DNA from: Atopobiaceae bacterium
GTDB taxonomy: Bacteria > Actinomycetota > Coriobacteriia > Coriobacteriales > Atopobiaceae
Length of the DNA: 64,000 nt
Assembly: GCA_022655215.1 (NCBI GenBank)
Contig: JALCUE010000001.1
Coordinates: forward strand, 620,001 to 684,000
Direction: 5' to 3'
The notes below the pieces were generated by a model. It was given only the letters and a program-made list of their open reading frames with translations, was not told where the DNA came from and ran no database searches. The translations under genes and the position numbers were made by a program. Positions 60,547 to 64,000 of the stretch are shown here, one piece after another. Every line of letters begins with the position of its first letter. Position 1 is the stretch's first letter.

Positions 60547-62580
60547 ATGAACGTCAACATCCTCATCATCGTCGTCTGCTGCCTGGCTGCCGTGGCCGTC
60601 ATCGTCGGTTCCGTCCTCTACCTCAGAGGAGGGGCGGGGCGTTTCAAGTTCGACATCGGTGGACAGACCCCGAGGGCTTCTGGCGGCAACGACACCTCTC
60701 CGGAAGCCGGTTTCAAGTCAAGGCTCCTCGGACTCGGCGTCTTCTGCGGCGGCGTCATCGCGGCCCTTCTCGCAAGGCTCTGGAGCATGCAGCTCGTCTC
60801 AAGCGACGACTACTCCAAGCAGGCCGAGTCGAACAGGACGAGGACCGTGACGACCGTGGCCCCTCGCGGGAGGATTCTCGACCGCAACGGCACCGAGCTC
60901 GTCACGAACAGGTCGAGCCTCACCGTGGTCGCGTTCTCCACCGTGGCTGACGATGACACCGAGGTGTCCCTGCTCGCCAATCTTCTCGGCATGCCTCGGA
61001 TCGCCGTCAAGCGCAAGATCCAGGATGAGACGGAAGGCGCCCAGAGCGCACATACCGTGGCTGTGGACGTCTCGCGTCGTACCGTCGCGTTCATCCAAGA
61101 GCACGCCGACCTATTCCCTGACGTGAGCATCGAGCAGAGGACGCAGCGGCACTACCCCTACGGAGCCGTCGGCGCCCATGTCCTTGGCTATACGGGCACC
61201 GTCACCTCAAGCCAGCTCGATTCGACCGACAGCTCCAACACGGACGGGCTCACCTATGAGGCCGGCGACACCACCGGCCAAGCTGGCATCGAATACCAGT
61301 ACGAGAGCGTCCTCCAGGGCATCCGTGGCGAGCAGACCGTCTACGTGGACGCATCCGGCAACGTCACCGATTACTCGACCTCGATTCCCGCCGAGAGCGG
61401 CAGCGACGTGGTGCTTACGATCGACGTGAACGTGCAGAAGGCCGCCGAGGACGGACTGGCCCATGCCATCGAGGCGTCGAAGCAGAAGGGCAACGCCGAC
61501 TGCAACTCGGGCGCCGTCGTCGTACTCGACGTCACGAACGGCGAGGTGATCGCGATGGCGAGCGCGCCCCAGTTCGACCCCGGCATCTTCGTCGGCGGCA
61601 TCTCGAACGACGACTGGGATTCCCTGAGCTCGGACGCGAGCGGCAACCCCCTTCTCAACAGGGCCATCTCCGGACAGTACCCGTCCGCGTCCACCATCAA
61701 GCCCATCGGCACGTTCGCCGCGCTCGACCATGGGATCGCGACGGCGGAGACCGGTTACGACTGCACGGGCTATTGGACCGGCTTCGGATCTGGATACGGA
61801 CAGTATTGCTGGTTGCATACCGGACATGGCTACATGACCCTGCAGTCAGGGATCACCTATTCCTGTGACGTCGTCTTCTATGAGATCGGCAAGGCCTTCT
61901 ATTACTCCAGCGACCAGGAGGGTCTCCAGGAGACGTATCGCAAGTGGGGTCTGGGGACGGCCACGGGGATCGACCTTCCCTCGGAGTCCTCGGGCAGGGT
62001 CCCGGATGCGCAGTGGAAGTGGAACTACTTCACCTCGTATTCGGATGAGGACCGGACCTGGCAGGGCGGAGACCTCACCAACCTCGCCATCGGCCAGGGC
62101 GACCTGCTCGTCACCCCGCTGCAGATGGCTGACATCTATGCGGGAATCGGCACCAGAGGCACCATCTGGAGACCTCACGTGATGAAGAGCGTGAGGAGCA
62201 GGTCCGGCTCCGATTCCGTCATCGAGTACAAATGTGACATCCTTAACTCGCCCACGGAGGATGCGGCATACATGGATCTCGTCCATGCCGGACTCAAGGG
62301 CGTGATCTACGAGGAGAGCGAATCCCTTGCCTCGCACTTCACCAACATGTCGATCACGCTTGCCGGCAAGACCGGCTCAGGTGAGCACGGCAACGATGCC
62401 GCGACCGGTTGGTTCTGCAGCTTCGCTCCCTACGAGGACACGAAGTACGCCGTCGTCGCCGTCGTCGAGAAGGGCGGCTTCGGTGCCACGTCGGCCATGT
62501 ATGCCGTCCGTGACACGCTTGGTGAGATCTATGGTGAGCCCGACACCTCGACGGTCGAGATGTCCGACAGCACGCGTTAG
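60547..62580 (+). CDS. mrdA: Penicillin-binding protein 2 (elongation transpeptidase)
   Basis: A 677-residue class B PBP that cross-links peptidoglycan in elongation. An N-terminal membrane region is followed by RGRILDRNGTELVTNRSSL (dimerisation domain). The transpeptidase has SxxK in YPSASTIKPIG, the second motif SCD (PBP2s often have SxD) and AGKTGSGE. An unusual extra hydrophobic segment and loop (residues 1-55) lie ahead of the usual anchor, giving two potential membrane spans. It pairs with RodA downstream. Confidence 0.94.
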   Translation: MNVNILIIVVCCLAAVAVIVGSVLYLRGGAGRFKFDIGGQTPRASGGNDTSPEAGFKSRLLGLGVFCGGVIAALLARLWSMQLVSSDDYSKQAESNRTRTVTTVAPRGRILDRNGTELVTNRSSLTVVAFSTVADDDTEVSLLANLLGMPRIAVKRKIQDETEGAQSAHTVAVDVSRRTVAFIQEHADLFPDVSIEQRTQRHYPYGAVGAHVLGYTGTVTSSQLDSTDSSNTDGLTYEAGDTTGQAGIEYQYESVLQGIRGEQTVYVDASGNVTDYSTSIPAESGSDVVLTIDVNVQKAAEDGLAHAIEASKQKGNADCNSGAVVVLDVTNGEVIAMASAPQFDPGIFVGGISNDDWDSLSSDASGNPLLNRAISGQYPSASTIKPIGTFAALDHGIATAETGYDCTGYWTGFGSGYGQYCWLHTGHGYMTLQSGITYSCDVVFYEIGKAFYYSSDQEGLQETYRKWGLGTATGIDLPSESSGRVPDAQWKWNYFTSYSDEDRTWQGGDLTNLAIGQGDLLVTPLQMADIYAGIGTRGTIWRPHVMKSVRSRSGSDSVIEYKCDILNSPTEDAAYMDLVHAGLKGVIYEESESLASHFTNMSITLAGKTGSGEHGNDAATGWFCSFAPYEDTKYAVVAVVEKGGFGATSAMYAVRDTLGEIYGEPDTSTVEMSDSTR

Positions 62581-62591
62581 GAGGGAGGGTC

Positions 62592-63827
62592 ATGGCGACG
62601 AACGAGAGCGGTCTAGGCGGTTTGGGATTCGGCGGTGTCGTGTCCTCGCTCTTTGGCGGGGACGCCGGCAAGCGTCCTGGCGCCGCGCACACGCGTGTGC
62701 GCGGGCGCAGGAACCTCATCGCCGACCTCTACCTGCCGGCCTTGATACCCGCCTTGCTCCTCCTCGCATACGGCCTCGTGGTCATCTGGTCGGCCTCGCT
62801 CTCCATCGAGGACGCCAACTTCCCCCGACAGGTCCTGGGAGGCGCCATCGGACTCGCCTGCGCAGCCGTGATCTGGCGCTACGACTATCGCAATCTCGCC
62901 AACATGACGACGGCCCTTCTCGTCATCGACGTCGTGCTGATGCTCCTGCCCCATGTTCCCGGTCTCAGCTATTCCGCGAAGGGTATGACCGGTTGGATCA
63001 AGATCCCGATCATCAACCAGACGTTCCAGCCATCGGAGCTTGCCAAGCTCGTGACGATCTTCCTCATGGCAGCTCTCACGGCCCAGTACAACGGGAAGAT
63101 CAAGACCCTCAGGGACTACATCAAGCTCTGCGCGATGCTCTGCGTCCCGTTCATCCTCATCCTCACGCAGCCCGACCTCGGCACGGGCCTCATCGTCCTC
63201 GTCGTGGGCGCCTCGATCATCATCTGTGGCGGTGCCAAGAGGAGCTGGGTCCTCGTCACGCTCGTCATAATCGTGCTCGGTGCCACCGTGGTCGTCGTCA
63301 GCTCCATGACGGACGGACTTCCCCATATCCTCAAGGAGTACCAGCTCAAGAGACTCATCGTGTTCGTCGACCCTTCGGTCGACCCCACGGGCGATGGCTA
63401 CAACCTCCAACAGGCGGAGATCGCGGTCGGGTCCGGCGGCTTCTTCGGCAAGGGCATCGGCAACGCGACTCAGGCGGGTCAGGGATTCCTTCCCGAGGCG
63501 CATACGGACTTCGTCTTCGCCCTTCTTGCCGAGGAGTTCGGCTTCCTCGGGGCGATCGTCCTGCTCGCCCTCTTCGGCTGGCTCTTCTTCTCCACCATAC
63601 GACTCGCGATGAAGGTCGAGTCGCCGTTCTCGAAGCTCATACTGGTCGGGGTGGTGACGATGTGGGCGTTCCAGCTTCTCGAGAACGTCGGGATGTGCAT
63701 CGGCATCATGCCCATCACGGGCATCCCGTTGCCGTTCATCAGCTACGGGTCTTCCTCCATGGTGGTCCAGCTGGCCTCGGTCGGCGTCGTCCAGTCCGTC
63801 TGGAAGCACAGGACGAAGTCCGCCTAG
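62592..63827 (+). CDS. rodA: Rod-shape determining protein RodA (SEDS glycosyltransferase)
   Basis: A 411-residue SEDS-family peptidoglycan polymerase with about ten membrane segments. LAYGLVVIWSASLSI, WIKIPIINQTFQPSELAKLVTIFLMAA, LTQPDLGTGLIVLVVG, QAEIAVGSGGFFGKG and GIMPITGIPLPFISYGSSSM are all typical, with the catalytic Asp region in the fourth. An N-terminal cytosolic tail of about 40 residues is rather long. GAGGGAGGG precedes the ATG, 11 bases after mrdA. Confidence 0.95.
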   Translation: MATNESGLGGLGFGGVVSSLFGGDAGKRPGAAHTRVRGRRNLIADLYLPALIPALLLLAYGLVVIWSASLSIEDANFPRQVLGGAIGLACAAVIWRYDYRNLANMTTALLVIDVVLMLLPHVPGLSYSAKGMTGWIKIPIINQTFQPSELAKLVTIFLMAALTAQYNGKIKTLRDYIKLCAMLCVPFILILTQPDLGTGLIVLVVGASIIICGGAKRSWVLVTLVIIVLGATVVVVSSMTDGLPHILKEYQLKRLIVFVDPSVDPTGDGYNLQQAEIAVGSGGFFGKGIGNATQAGQGFLPEAHTDFVFALLAEEFGFLGAIVLLALFGWLFFSTIRLAMKVESPFSKLILVGVVTMWAFQLLENVGMCIGIMPITGIPLPFISYGSSSMVVQLASVGVVQSVWKHRTKSA

Positions 63828-63890
63828 GTTTCGGGTATACCGCTGAAAGTGTTGACCTGCTTCTGAACAGACTCCGTGGGAGGGGAAACG

Positions 63891-64000
63891 ATGGCTTCAC
63901 TCCGTGACATCCCGGTCGCCAAGGCCGCGAGCGTCTTCGATACCGGTCGGAAGGCCGTGGAGGACCGTGCCGCCGTGGTTGGGGTCACGGTGCTCGTCGA
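63891..64000 (+). CDS. Unidentified gene, truncated by the window edge
   Basis: ATG at 63891 with GGAGGGGAAACG ahead opens a frame that runs off the right edge; about 36 residues are visible (MASLRDIPVAKAASVFDTGR and on). No family can be named. It lies 63 bases after rodA, so it may belong to the same transcript. Confidence 0.6.
   Translation, partial: MASLRDIPVAKAASVFDTGRKAVEDRAAVVGVTVLV

Overview
The window is a 64 kb stretch of a high-GC actinobacterial chromosome. The gene content points to an anaerobic, amino-acid-fermenting member of the Coriobacteriia, probably Olsenella/Atopobiaceae-like: a group A [FeFe] hydrogenase, an arginine deiminase pathway, oxygen-sensitive NrdD/NrdG, Pta, ATP-dependent PEP carboxykinase, UDP-galactopyranose mutase and a rod-shape operon. 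Genus is inference from gene content; no rRNA is present. No CRISPR array, prophage, transposase or IS element was seen. One short AT-rich gene (about 19.4-19.8 kb) stands out in base composition.

Layout. 0-2.1 kb: an aldose-1-epimerase family gene cut by the left edge, divergent from a Gfo/Idh/MocA dehydrogenase. 2.2-8.2 kb: a tight operon of a NuoF-tail/GltD-type flavoprotein, an [FeFe] hydrogenase, an NMT1-type binding lipoprotein and a one-piece ABC permease-ATPase. 8.2-11 kb: an HxxxDG acyltransferase, a Tat-type lipoprotein cyclophilin and a Pr6Pr-like membrane protein. 11.1-13.8 kb: pckA facing pta. 14-16.3 kb: glf plus a GT2 glycosyltransferase. 16.4-19.3 kb: a coupled operon DJ-1 / Maf / P1 peptidase / HAD. 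19.4-24 kb: an AT-rich membrane protein, RlmD-type methyltransferase, and a Ppk1 with long extensions.

24-31.6 kb: arginine catabolism (arcA, arcB, an APC antiporter, an ArcT-like aminotransferase and a YfcC-family carrier), with strong terminators between several genes and no carbamate kinase in the window. 31.7-40.1 kb: YdcF protein, trpS, nrdD-nrdG, a polyprenyl-phosphate glycosyltransferase, a YgjP metallopeptidase with a small unknown partner, and an acetolactate-decarboxylase-like protein.

40.1-49.1 kb: a nearly complete minus-strand shikimate/Phe/Tyr operon: aroF-tyrA-aroB-aroA-aroC-pheA-(aroE-aroK fusion), then, after a 149-base gap, an unusual protein joining a PTS EIIB-like domain to type II dehydroquinase. 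Its leader lies back to back with a tRNA-Arg(CCG).

49.3-64 kb: tRNA-Arg, a CtpE-like P-type ATPase overlapping aconitase, a zinc-ribbon membrane protein, a cytosolic cyclophilin, a TPR membrane protein with a 9-bp tandem repeat, and the elongasome operon mreB-mreC-mreD-mrdA(PBP2)-rodA, followed by a gene cut by the right edge.

The strongest unusual signals are the EIIB-AroQ fusion, the hydrogenase/ABC transporter operon with its fused transporter, the extended Ppk1, the arc cluster without arcC and the TGCA-type palindromes around it. No wholly new multi-gene system could be demonstrated from sequence alone.
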